From Ascidia mentula (taxonomy: Eukaryota; Chordata; Ascidiacea; Phlebobranchia; Ascidiidae): DNA of 64,000 nucleotides. Location: contig OX387201.1 in assembly GCA_947561715.1 (NCBI GenBank), positions 1,568,001-1,632,000 on the forward strand. Direction: 5' to 3'. Both the position numbers and the translations under genes were made by a program. Below, in pieces: positions 25,001 through 37,510 of the stretch. Below the pieces are notes generated by a model that was not told the origin of the DNA, did no database searches, and saw only the letters and a list, made by a program, of their open reading frames with translations. How positions within the stretch are numbered: position 1 is the stretch's first letter; the number at the start of each line of letters is the position of its first letter.

Positions 25001-28000
25001 AACAAGCAACAAAAATCTATTTGTTTTTACATTCGACCTTCATTAAAAATTCCTGGAAATTTCTTGTAAAGATCCCTTTGACTCTCTTCCAAAAATATTA
25101 CATGTTGGCTGAGGTTTGATTGACCTTCATAACTTTTCTGAATGTTGTTTGAAACATGTCGGAAATGGTCAATAAAATTATTGACTGCAACAAACACATG
25201 TTTGTTGATTTAGAAAACATTGTGATCATGCTTTCTATTGAGACAAATAGACAATATATGTTGTTTTTTATTTCACTCTGCGTGCATGTTATTCCTTGCT
25301 GTGTTTTAATATTACGTTGCATTTTTTGTCGCCCACTTTTAAAACTTTTGATTTCCTGTGAAAACATTGGTGTGCTGTGTAGTTTAGTGGGGTTCCCACG
25401 TACAATATGTATAGTGATAAAATAAAACGCTTCTTTGCAGTCAACAAGGATACCGTCAGACTGTATGTTTGTATTTGCAGTGGAGTTCTTGACCCCATCA
25501 CATCCACAGAAGTCTGCGAGTAGAGATTCGCTTGACGATCTGGATTCTAGACTTCCACCAAAAAAACCTCCCCGTGCATCAGAATATAGACCAGTGTCCC
25601 ATGACGAGACAGAGGTGAGTCATAAGTATGTAAATACCTGCAGGCCGTGGATTTTTAACGGGGGGTACAAGCTGTGTTTCTGGGTGTGCATGGATGATAT
25701 TTGGTTGTAAATATAATTACATTATAGCAGGGGGGCGCTATAATCTGATGGTGATTTTAAAGGTGCCAACAGTAAAAAATCACTAGAAGTTCTAGAACAA
25801 AGTACTTTTTTGTGAAAAAAATGTAAATAAAAATGTTTTTGTAAACTTTTCAGGTGACCAAGACTGTTACCATAGAAACAGTGACTATCACCACGGAGAC
25901 TGATGCACCCACAGTAAATGGGGGAGAAGAAGAAGAGACGGCTGCGGAAAAGGTAAAATAGTGCACATACTGTTTCAACCTATTAGGTCAGCCCAATGAA
26001 TATTATGGCTCTGTTGCTTTTAAATCAGTATATGAGTTGTTTAAAACTTTGTGGAAATATTTTTATATGTAAATAAAATTTGGAAATAAAGTATCCATGG
26101 GTAATTCCATGTCAACAGGATCTGGATGCAAAATCTGTCGGATCATCCACATCATCATCCAGCTCCTCATCCAGCTCCAATGTAAAAGAGTTGGAGGTAG
26201 AGTCGAAAGCAACAGCTTCTTCTTGCAGTTTATCCTCTGCAAGTCACCATGCGGAAATTGGGAATGATGAGGAAACGTCAGCTCTTTTGGATCAAGAGGA
26301 TGATCAGGAGTCAGATTACAATTCTCCTTCTTCTAGCATCCCAGATCAAGATGAGGATGTTCATCCTGGCATCACCACTGTGGAAACGAGGACTGTGAGG
26401 GTGGAGGAAGTCATCATTCCCCAGGATGAGAATCAGGTTTTTATCTTTATCTTATTTTTATGTCTTATTTTTTTAAATGACGAAAATCACCATATTTTTT
26501 ATGTGATTTATACATTTTTTATGATTATTTTTTATGAAAATTACAGCTCAAGCCACTATTAAAATATTCCCATTTTACTTGTAGTTCCATTAAAAATGGA
26601 GATTGTTGCATTATTTTTTTTAATTTATTAAAAATCATTATTTTCATTTGCCTCATTTACTGAGACAGTTGGACCCTGTTTGACCAATTTGACTATAAAT
26701 AACACACACAGGTGACATTTCCTTTTCACTATGACAACCAAACCATAATTCATGTTATCAAAAGGATCTAAATTTGCAATAACGCCTCCAAATTGCTGGT
26801 AATGACATGTATGTCTTGTTTTTCAAATTCCACCTCTTTGCCAAAATGTATCCAAATTCACCTCCAGGCATTTATGTCGGTATATTATGGATTTGTAATA
26901 GAAGGGCCAGTGAAATTCATAATTTGTTGTTTATTTTAAAACTATGACGATAAAAAAGTCTTAATTTACTTACAAGATGATCAGCGAAAAGTTCACCAAC
27001 GAAAAAACAACACACTTTTAACCTTGTATTTAAACTCAATCAGGTGCGTGAAGTTTCTATGGCGTCAGACGAAAACGACAGCACAGCGGTCAACCCCACA
27101 GAAGGGAGTGTCAGCAGTTTGTCCAGCGCTACGTCGCATGACTCAGCGGAAGTGTCTAGTTCGCAGAATTTGTTTGCAGAGGTAGGAAAATCTATCAATC
27201 ATCACACAACTTCTACACAGACTTGTGCGGTTATGTTGTCATGTGCTGCAAAAGATTTGCACATTTTTAAACCATAACCGTTTGTGTTTCGCAATATTAT
27301 CGTGGAATTGCGCAATACCTTGTTTAAATTTTCTTGCAGCCGCCAACTGTTAAAACCGAGGCTTACGTCGTGGATTCTTACGTGGAAGATATACCTGAAG
27401 GCACAACTTCGGTAAAAACCAGGATTTTTATTACTTGCGGCAGAATAGACTTAAATGTAGCTGAGCAGAGTCAAGTCCACTCCATTCCAACGTTTCTGTA
27501 ATAAAATCATGGGAATTTTTTCATCATATTCTTCTTGAATAAGCGATACTACTGCAGCATAGGCGAAAAATATAACAGAAAACCTTTTGAAACAAACGAA
27601 TATCTCTGCTACTAAGTCTTTGTTGAGATTTTGATAAACTCTCATATGTTTTTTCCCCATCCGTTTATCATAATTTTATCCCAAATCTTATTTAAAGCAA
27701 ACAAATTGTATCATTGACACAAAAATTTAAAAAATACCCAAAAATCTTGATCTTTTAAATTTACGTTTCCCAGCCTCCCGTGGTTCACACAGAGACAAAG
27801 ACTATCACGTATGAGAACAGCGCCACCGAGCAGATGCCACGTGATGAAACCACTGAACCGGAAAGCTCGTCATGGTCCACTGTGCAAACTACCCAACTCA
27901 TCAGTAGCCAGATCATTTCTTCGGAAACCGACTCCACCATAACCACCACCGAAATAACGAAGGTAGCAACGCTTTCTAACCCTTACATGGTAATGTGTTT

Positions 28001-28702
28001 CTGGAGTGAATAGGGATTACAAGTGGTACAATATGATCCGCTACAACTTGTACTTGCTGTTAAAACTATAACCTTACAATTGTAATTGAAAATGGTTGGA
28101 AATCCTTTTTTTTCATCAATTATCCCACTTATTTTCTGCATGTCACTGGCATAGTTTTCATCCCATTGTTACGTCACAGGTATCGCGTGGTGACGTCAGC
28201 GAAACACTCATCGAAAAGCAGGTGGTTACCCTCGGACAGTCTGACGTCGATCACTACCAGGTATTTACACGCTTACTGATATATTACGGGAGCCAAGTAT
28301 TACCATTACTATAATTTGATTTAAAGGCGAAATTGGTTGAATTTGTTAAAAGCAAGTAAAATGTAGAGCTATCCCGGATTTGTCACGAACGCAATATTGA
28401 CGATTGCAGCAAGTTCAGAGCAAGCAAATGTGGGGTTTTAATAGTTGATACATGGACTGTGTTAGTTTTTAAGTTCAACGTCCAAAAACAGGGTTGTAAT
28501 CGGATCATCTTGTTGTTCAAAATTATTCTCTAATTCTTGTGTCGACGCCGATCTTAAAACGTTTCTTATCCCTCAATTTACAATGCGTCCCTTTGTACAG
28601 GCCATGGCTGAAGCGATACGTGATACACAGGCACAGAATCCTAACCAGAGTATTACGAAGGTTGTTGTCCACGAGGAGAGACCTGTGGAGAACTCACAAT
28701 AA
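19012..28702 (+). CDS. EPB41L: Protein 4.1 family (EPB41/EPB41L-type): FERM, FA and C-terminal domains
   Basis: Twenty exons join in phase to 832 residues: 19012-19134, 19369-19516, 19784-19904, 20166-20339, 20620-20707, 21214-21366, 21540-21637, 21896-22059, 22305-22372, 22903-22986, 23270-23393, 24563-24583, 25481-25614, 25854-25952, 26119-26436, 27044-27181, 27340-27411, 27774-27962, 28180-28260 and 28601-28702. The product links membrane proteins to spectrin and actin at the cell cortex. The FERM domain covers residues about 25-305 ([50 protein letters not shown]). The FERM-adjacent motif [17 protein letters not shown] follows. The middle is acidic and Ser-rich, including a nine-Ser run, and varies in this family. 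The C-terminal domain (from about 710) has [29 protein letters not shown] and ITKVVVHEE. No clear spectrin-actin-binding segment was recognised. A single 4.1 gene is expected before vertebrate duplications, so the symbol is generic. A poly(A) signal lies at 28942. Confidence 0.96.
27531..27595 (+). repeat. Spliced-leader-like repeat, copy 1
   Basis: ATTCTTCTTGAATAAG matches the Ciona spliced leader at 14 of 16 positions. It is followed by CGATA and, after a short interval, GGCGAAAAATATA. The same layout is seen at 38293. It sits in an intron of the protein 4.1 gene. Confidence 0.5.
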
Positions 28703-31206
28703 TCTTGAGGAGCCAGACCTACTCGAGTTAAAGGTTAGTTCCAAGCGATTTGTTGATGATTTCCAAATCAAGTGCAAATGGCGCTTACGACAGAACGTGA
28801 TTCTCCGTTAGAAAATCGCCATCATGTGGGCGCCTGACCTCCAATAACCTCCAAGGTTTTATCGGTGCTCTTGCTACATTTGCATGTTTAGTTCATTTAC
28901 GTTTTAGTTTTCTGCGCAAAATTAAAAATGAATTGTTTCTGAATAAACTTTCCTCCCAAACTAGGCGTAACCTTGCGCATTCTATGGATTGCAGAGGGTT
29001 TGCCAGTGTCACATAAAATACAACATTTAACTATAATATTTCACAAGCTGCGCCACCAGACGCATATTCTGGGCCACTATATAGGCCCGTCAAAGTTTCA
29101 GCAAAATTGCTGTTTTAATACCGAAATACTGTAAATACACCAATAAAAATGATAGTCTTCACAATGGCGTGGCGGCGAAGTCATCATATTTCAAGTTGAT
29201 TTTACATTGATTCTTTTGTTGCTAAATGGCTGTTTTTTATATGTAGGAAGATTGGCTTACAGTGACATCACAGACGTTTCCAGCACTTTCAAACATCGCT
29301 GCTCACTACTGCCCTCTATGTTCCATAACTTCGCTGCTGTTGGATTTTGCCACAATGCAAGATTGTTCGTTTGTGCGTATGAGTGTTTGTGTGCGACGGT
29401 TTGCGATAAGGAATGTAGAAGGATGCTCGATTGCTGCCTGACAAGCAACGCATAAGATGCGAAAGAAATTTATGTTTGTGAATTGCGACTAAATAGGTAT
29501 TGCGTTTTATAGATGGTTCGTAATTAGGTGTAACCGTGTAGTGATCCAACTGTAGCTGTAAAACACCACCCTAAACACACAAGTTGCCGCTTTTTTGCTG
29601 AAACTGTACCGATGCCATGCCATGCAATGTCAAACGCAAAGTGACTCGACCTGACTTGTTGTATATTATGCTACATTGAATTTTAATTGCAATGAAGAGA
29701 GTTTAAGCAGTAGTTAAACCGGCATAGAGTTGATCATGTTTGTGGTGAAACTGAATGAACAAAACCCTTTATTTGCGCGACCGCTTTTACGCTTTTCTAT
29801 TCATAAAATTATCTTAGTTAGGATTAATGTAGTTGCGGGACTGATATTTTTACTGCGCTTCCATTTCACGCTTGAAGTTTTGTGTTTGTTCGTTAATTCT
29901 CAAGATTAATAAGGACTGACCTAACATACAAATGGCGGGTCCTAAACTGTCCATGCTTGGAGGTAAATTGGTTCAATTCGAACCGAGGTTAATTTTGAAG
30001 TGAGAATTTGATGCTGACAATTACACGTGCTTTGACGAAGTAACGTAGTTGATAAAGAAAACCATTGAGTTGTTGATCAAAACCGTATTATACTCCCCTG
30101 CTAAGCGCTTACAACGCATCATTAGCAGTTGCACCTAAACATCAATTTCACAAAATCACTCGCTTAGCGGCTTGGCGCGTAGTGTTGATCCATAGTTGTT
30201 GTGATTAGAGTCTTGTTCCATAACCTGTGTAGCAAATCGTTTGATCACATAGTGATGCTTGTTATATTTTCCGCTGAATTCGACTGTTTTTGGACCCATG
30301 TTAATACACGTATTGCAGTTGCGTGTTTGATCGAAACGTTGCATCATTTTTCTTTTTGGTATTCCCGACTATTTCGTTGCCAAAATACCCCACGAATTTG
30401 TGGAATTGCTTTCGAAAAAACTCTGTGGTTGGCGGTAATTCCTTCCCAAACACTACATTGCTGGATTGCACAAAATACACCCATTTATCACAAGAGTTTT
30501 GCCGTCAATCTGCCCCAAACCTTTCTATCGTGGCATTTGTCTTCGATCACTTTGTTGCTTTCCATCGAAACGCACTAAATATGTAAATATATCATACCTG
30601 TGACGTCAGACGATACGTAACTAACACTTCATGACGTAATCGCTCGCCGAATTAAGCCCACTCTTTCGAACCGAGAGCCTGACGTCACTGTGAACATATA
30701 TGACGAATGTTTTCTAGCGAATACGACCGTAAATTGTATGACGTCATCACTTCTTACGTCACAAAATTGTGATCACAAAAATATTGCTGGAAAAATGATT
30801 GATTCGTTGGATATTCTTGTGCCGGTATTGCTATGTTGTATTGAAATTACTGCGAGGATTTAAAAATAATTTTGTCATTAAAACTTTATCACACTTTCAT
30901 GTTCGTGTGTTGGTGATGGAGAAAATGCTTTGGCAAAGCTGATAGCCAAGCAACGTGAGGTAAACCGAAAAACAATAAATACTAGGTTTCTAATGCTAGG
31001 AAGCAACTTTTCTTCTGGGCGTCAGCAAACACGTGCTTGATCTTTGAACAACACTTTTTTTTGATTGAAACATAAAAAAATGGCTGAAAATGCAAAAAAG
31101 CACAGAGTCGATACAAAGAAACACAATATATTAAACTTCACGAATAAATAAGTGGATCTGGTCATGCATAAAACTTAATGTGTTATTGATGACGTTCGAC
31201 GCCACG
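28703..31206. other. Convergent intergenic region
   Basis: This lies between the 3' ends of the protein 4.1 gene and the minus-strand kringle gene. No exon is supported. TGACGTCA palindromes occur at 30601, 30680 and 30739. Confidence 0.5.
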
Positions 31207-34200
31207 TCAGTTGCAAATGACGTCAGCGTTCAGTGAGTAAGTGCGCCTTCCATCGTCGCCACGCGACTCTGACGTCACAAAATCGAAGCAAGTTGTGCGG
31301 AATCCCTGTGTTTGTTTCGTCATAATGTTGAGGTAGTCAATCGCAGTTTCCGGCTGCGAAGGGAACAAAGGACATTAACGGTTGTTAAAATACAAAAATG
31401 TTTATAAAAAAGCGTAGATCTTCCATTGACAACTTGGGTTGGTTTTGGGATAAAAGCACTGAAATTCTTGGAAATAGTGATTCCTAGGACTGGCCTAGAC
31501 TGCTACTTTATTATCCAACCAAGATATTGCTTTTTTGAACATATATATTCACATATATATATATGTTGTTATTGAAATGACGAAAAAAGATTTAGCGATT
31601 TTTATGTAATATTTTGGGAAAATGTTAGGTCAAAAACATTAGACTTACAAGTTTTGAAACATGGGCACATTTGTTAGACATGTAATAGAATCCACCGAAT
31701 GTGTCGAATGGGACAGAGCTACTCTGTCGGCCCAATAATTTCTTCGTCGTGAAACCCATGACGTCACCTTTCCTCACTTTGACGTCGACTGAAACCTAAT
31801 GAGGAAAATATCATCTCGCAATTACAAGTTGTCAAACATTGAATCAGAGAGACAACGTTGTAGTTGTTACTAGTTTTTTATAAAAAGCAAAACCGAAGAA
31901 AAGTAAAGTCTGCTGGTAAGGATGGACGCCAGTAAAGTACTGTGATCGCCATCCCTGTTCGACGTTGATTGGTCTTCATGCTTAGACTACTAGCTTTTCT
32001 TTTCTTTAGAATTATACGCTCAAGCCTAATTTATTGTACCTAAGTTTGTTAGTTTTAAATATTACAGGGAGGTTGTTTCAGGATATTTCAGGGTCACACT
32101 TTGAATTTTTTGTACCAAAAGGAATTCTTCTACCGCGTACCGTTTTCACTGTGTTCGCAATTCCACTGATGGGAGACTCCCACACTAACTCGAATCCGCT
32201 CCGCATGAGGGCAGGAGAGAGCAAGGACGTGATGTCATCTGGGTTTGGGTACTTTCCCGGCCTCCACACCTGTCAGAAAAGTTAAGCGAAATATTTTAGC
32301 AAAAAATACATTTATATGTGCATGTATTACTTAAACGGATCCCACCTGGACAACAACAAAACTTGACAGCGCCGACACAAGACTCCTTGCCCCCGGAATA
32401 AACACGGTCACGTGTTTGATTGTTCCGTCACAATGGAAAGCGGTTCCAGGGAGGAAGATAGTTTGATCGTGTGTCACGAGGTCAATGAAATGGCGGTTGG
32501 TCGCTGTAGCGAAACCGCTCAAGGATGGCGGCGGAAGAAGTTTTCGAGTGGGCCATTGTGACGTAACACGAGGAGTTATTATTGCATCATCGAAGATTGT
32601 CTGATCTGTTAAGTTGTATTGCTTGTAACAGTGCCTTGTTGGCAAATCATTTCAAAGTTTTAACAAAACTGTAGCTCCAGAATAATAATAATTTGTATTT
32701 TACAAATATTTTCTGTATCTTACCGCAATCCACGACAGCTTGTATGGAATATGCCCTTATAAGGGCGTGTGTGGGGAGTACCGCGCCACTTCGCTGTAAC
32801 GAACTGACCGCGCTTGAGGTCAGAGATTGCATGAACTTGTTCGTCCATTTATCCAAGTCTGCGGTTGATTGTGCAGATGACATTTTAAGTCTGAGGAACA
32901 ATGGGTTTGCTTATGACATTTTCATCTTTCTCAAAATAAAACCGCATAGAAAAGGATTGGAAACGGTTAAGTTGCTCAAATATTAGCTTTTTCCGTTTGT
33001 TCTTCGAGCAAAGCATTTTAAAAAAGTGAAAAGGTTGTTGACACAAAATTTGCAAAACCGCAATTAAAGATTCAAAAAATAGCGTGTGGCTATTACACTG
33101 TCCCTTTGTTAGTCAGTAACAAGCGCGCATTCTAAAACCAGATATTATAGAAACCTTTTGCACTGGCGTCCACGCTTGACACCTTCGCAATCGTGCGTGT
33201 GCAGATAAAAAGCGCCCCCCTCATCCGAATAAGTGACGTGCACAGATCCCATGAGCGGAGAGGTAAATCCAAGCATGTCTCCTTTCTCGATGCGAGGATT
33301 AATAATCGGCTTCGTTATCTGAATGCAAAGGTTTTTGTTTGTTCATCCTCAAGTGTTGCTATAATCGTTTTTGTAGGGAATAGGGTTAGAACTCATTCAA
33401 TATTTTCATTCCGAAATCGACCTTTTCTAACGCCACTTGTTGTGCGTGACACAGGTGGAAACTTCACGTTTGCAGGTTACCACCAGTAGCCCATTTGTTC
33501 GGCCGGTTTTCCATTTTATTTTAGACCTGAAGATGCCTATTTTGAGCGAAACATGTATTCTTAACAATAAATGCGTTTGACAAAAGGTTATTTTAGATTG
33601 TTGGTTAAAACTGTCATAAGAAAAGCTGAAATCACGGGTTTGTCTTTTACATGTTAGTGTGCATGAACTTCAAAAAGCGTGGCACACTCATGATACACGT
33701 TTATCAATCTACAGTATGTTTATATATGGTCAGGCCCTATTGTAAATACCTTGTATGTTTTTGATTAAGATCCAATCACAGCCATTATCTCAATGACAAC
33801 GAAACGTTAAAGTTAAAACAAATAACAAACGAAACGACCTGTTTGTGACTTTAACATTTCAACTTTATGGGAAATTTAAATACATAGTAATCCGTTGTGC
33901 ACGAAATTTTCATGATGAAAATGACGCACAAACAATTTCGATATTTTGTGAATTACTGAATCCTTTAAAAACGTAATCGTCACCTCATTAAATCCGCGGT
34001 TGACGTTGAACTCTTTGTCCCATACGAGGGTACAGGCTCGTAATAATTTGGACCTCCAAATTTGCAGTCGTATCTTTCCGCTTTGCGAAGCGTGTAATCT
34101 TATTTTGTTGACTCTTCCTTCACAAGTAGACGGGGAGTCTGTGCGTAGGAACAAGGAAATTATCGCACATTTGTCGTTATTTCACGCTCTCGTCATTCAC

Positions 34201-37200
34201 GCTTTGTTTTACAGAAAATCTAAAAAACCCAATTTATGAATATTGCTTCCAGGCATTGTTAACTGTTCTTCTGAAATAAGGTTACGAGATTTTTGTTACA
34301 ACCGACATTTCGTCTACCATCCGGCGAGACTTCTTTATGGTTATGTGGCAACAAGTTATTATGTGCATAAACACCAAAATATATCAACGTAAAGGCAAAA
34401 CAATGGGTAAACTTGTTTTCTTGGCATGTTTAAAAACCAAAATGAAAGAAACCACTGGACAACAAAAGCGAATATTTCCTATTGATAATATTAATTATTG
34501 CACTGAAATGAAGGCTTTGCCGCTGCTTTGTTCAGAGCAGTGATCAAGCAATGTAACTTGTTTGCCAAGTGATAAATTCACTTATCCAATGCCAAATTTT
34601 TAATGCAAGAATGAATCGTTAAATTTTTTCGGTAATATATGTGGTTTATACAAAAGTGTGGAGCCATTAATATGAATTATATGAGCTGCAGACAGAACGT
34701 ATGTGGTTTAAGTTCATACCTGCTAACACGATAGTTGAAGGAGGGAGATAGAAGGATTGGCTTCTAGGTTTAACGTCGAATCCCATCGTCACCGATTTAC
34801 CGAGTGACCTCAGTGTTGGACCGTCACCGAAGTCATCCAATGTCGCGTTAATGACGGTTGTTGATTTGCACTTCGGTATATCGCAATACTCGAATCTAAA
34901 GACATATTGGATGATAACACATGTCAATGTTTTCAGCACTATGGGCCAAACTGTTTATTCTCATACGTTTAGATGATTTCTATGGCGTTGGGTCTGTTAA
35001 AATTAAGATTCCTAAAATATGGATGTCTTTCTACAAAAAGTTATAGTCAAAAACAGTGATATTGACACAAACGTTGCCAATATCTCCATACAGACTCGGG
35101 ATTCGAGTTGAAATCACCTTCTGTTCTGGTCTGTCGTGTAACACCAGGGCTCTTCCAAATCTCCGCGAGGATTTCGACAATAATTTTCCACCAAATCCTC
35201 ACCGGGAAAATACCTCGATTTGTAAATAGTCAGGTGCGGAAAATCGTCATCCCATCTCTGACAGGAAAATTTATTACAATTTTTAACAGCAAAACAAAAC
35301 TACTGTTTGCATTTAATCAGTCCCTGGTACTGGTAGAGGTGTTACGTATTTGTTTTATGCAAAACGGTTTTAGAAACCAATGTAAATATAATGTTTTGTA
35401 TGTTGTACCTGACAGGGGATTCCACTTTTTGTAACATTTAAGTTCCCTCTATAAGTTGTCCCATTCCCCGTATAACAGTTCGTTTCCTGAGCTACATCTT
35501 CTTTGACGGGAACAGAAAAAGATCTTTGACTAACCAGTACTGACTGTGGAACATCAGCTGCAAAAGTTCGGCAAATGAAATAAAAGTTTCTCCAAACACA
35601 AAAAGCACAAGTCACAACAAAAAGTTTCTTCCCAGAAAAAATGAATTTCGGCCAATAAAACGGGTTTCAACATCGCAACTTCGAAAAAAAACATTACGTA
35701 TTTCTTTCAAAACCATCCACCAGTTGTGTAAACTTACATGCGATGCATCGAACGTTTGCGTTAATCGAATAACTTCGTCTTTGTAAATTGTTTCCAGTCG
35801 AATGCAGAGGATGGGCGCAAGTCTCACCAATTTTCACAGAACGACAAGCGGATCCTGCACCAACATGTTAAAATGTTAATAAGTGATCAGACAAATAAAG
35901 TTACTGAGCATATTTAAATATATTTTCGACAATTTTCCTGAAAAAATAATCTTTTCATTGCAATAACTAAATTTTACCCCCCAAAACTTTGATGCTTGTT
36001 GTGATATTAGTCGTTAATTTAATCAAACATACGACATTAACTTACGCACAGCTGCAAAACAAAAAAGTCAAGAAAAGAGTACATTACGTTTACTACAAAC
36101 AAAGAACTGCGCTGTTACAGAACACGTGCTGCGCAAGAACGCACTGTCAATTTAAACGCAAGCGTGGGGCAAACATGCTCAAGGCACAACACGTTGTTGA
36201 CATAGGCTTGTAAGCACGGCGTTTATTTAGTCTTAAATTAACAACAATCGGAAAATGTGCCACTACAAAAAAGTTGTACGCCCCGTACTTTGTTAATCAG
36301 CAAACAGAAATTGTCCTCTCACCAATCACATAATAAGGTCCCACGCTTCGAAACGTAACCGGAATTGGATACACAGCCGAACGCATGGTCAAGATATCCA
36401 CAGCTGACGCTCTGATTGGACACATTCCCATGACGTCACCTTCCAGAACAGCCAATGGGGTGTGGAGTTCAACCTATGTACAAATTTACATAGACTTAGT
36501 TTGTTAAGGTTATCAAATTATGTGCAGTGTGAACATACCGTGTTTATTCCTTTCATGGTTGGGATTTTCATGCTTTGAACCAACTTGTATTCAAAACCCC
36601 ACGGTCTCCATATCTGCAGAGGGATACAAAAACTTTTAGCTATTTCATAGTGCATTTGTAATACAAACCCTGTTAACATCTTATGTTAACTCAAAGTTTT
36701 GTTCAATAACTACAATTAATCCTAAATAAAGTTGTGTTGGTGAATTACTCTCATAAAAGCCGTAAATTCACACAACTAACCTGGAAAGCGAACCCGTCGT
36801 CCGAGGCCGCGTGAAACTGCAACGAGGTCACGTGACCATTGCATCTGAACTTGAGCTGCGGCAGAATTACAGGGTCGGCAGAGTAGACGTCGACGAGGTC
36901 GCATTCCTTGATCTGGCGTCCCACTCTTCTGTACTGGTATTTCACTGAAGTAGTAACGACAATAGTGTTATATACGCCTGGTGACTTCGCAGTCGGAAAG
37001 ATTGCCAGGTTTTTTCGGTTTCGGTTGGCGGCCGAAGCGTGGTTTTTGAAGGTCAAGTAAAGATGGTGGATGAAATGCGAATGCCTTAATCACTAGATAT
37101 GTTTAACGCAGTAATGTTTCATGCCATGGCATGATTGGCAGGATCGCCCCACTGCGCAGGTCCTTGCTTGGACATGCTTGATGCATTTTCTACTAAACGT

Positions 37201-37510
37201 TAACGAAGTATACGGAAATAACCTATTTGCATAACGCGTTTTAAGGCTATTTTGAATGCCTCACATTTCTCTTTTTTCTCCACCTTTAACAAGTCTAAGA
37301 ATTAAGTCAGCTGAACAAAACACCTCGATTTTGACAGGTAAATAGCATAACGTCTTAGTTTGCATATAGACGCTGCTCAACAGAACTAGATAGTCAGCAT
37401 GATGGCAGTTAGCATAACTATAGAGTACCTTGATTTGCCGCGAACGTGAAGCTATTCCTCCAAGTATGCAATGAATAGAGCAGAAATATAACGAACAACG
37501 ACGATTGCAT
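31207..37510 (-). CDS. Secreted kringle protein with three copies of an unnamed extracellular module
   Basis: Fifteen exons join in phase to 720 residues: 37429-37510, 36781-36944, 36539-36613, 36323-36473, 35738-35854, 35409-35557, 35118-35257, 34720-34895, 33984-34138, 33183-33318, 32724-32858, 32346-32605, 32141-32269, 31649-31795 and 31207-31353. Exon 1 is a signal peptide (MQSSLFVIFLLYSLHTW). The kringle is at residues about 223-302, from CYTGNGTTYRG through ENYCRNPRGDLEEPWCYTT to CDIPKC. It is flanked by one upstream and two downstream copies of a module of about 150-190 residues. Each copy shows C-x-G-x-[VI] with a beta-rich run, then QIWRPW, QIWR or QVWRPG, then a GD[VM][ML]G[FM] motif. 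The last module ends in YSLNADVIC and the first in YSINANVRC. There is no membrane segment, so it should be secreted. Enzymatic activity is not indicated. I am sure of the kringle and the repeat, not of a family name. Confidence 0.88.
33510..33560 (+). repeat. Spliced-leader-like / hammerhead-like repeat, copy 2
   Basis: ATTTTATTTTAGAC precedes CTGAAGATGCCTAT, then GAGCGAAACATGTATTC. CTGANGA followed by a short interval and GAAAC is the conserved hammerhead core pattern. Pairing of the intervening stem is weak here. It lies in an intron of the kringle gene. Confidence 0.45.
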
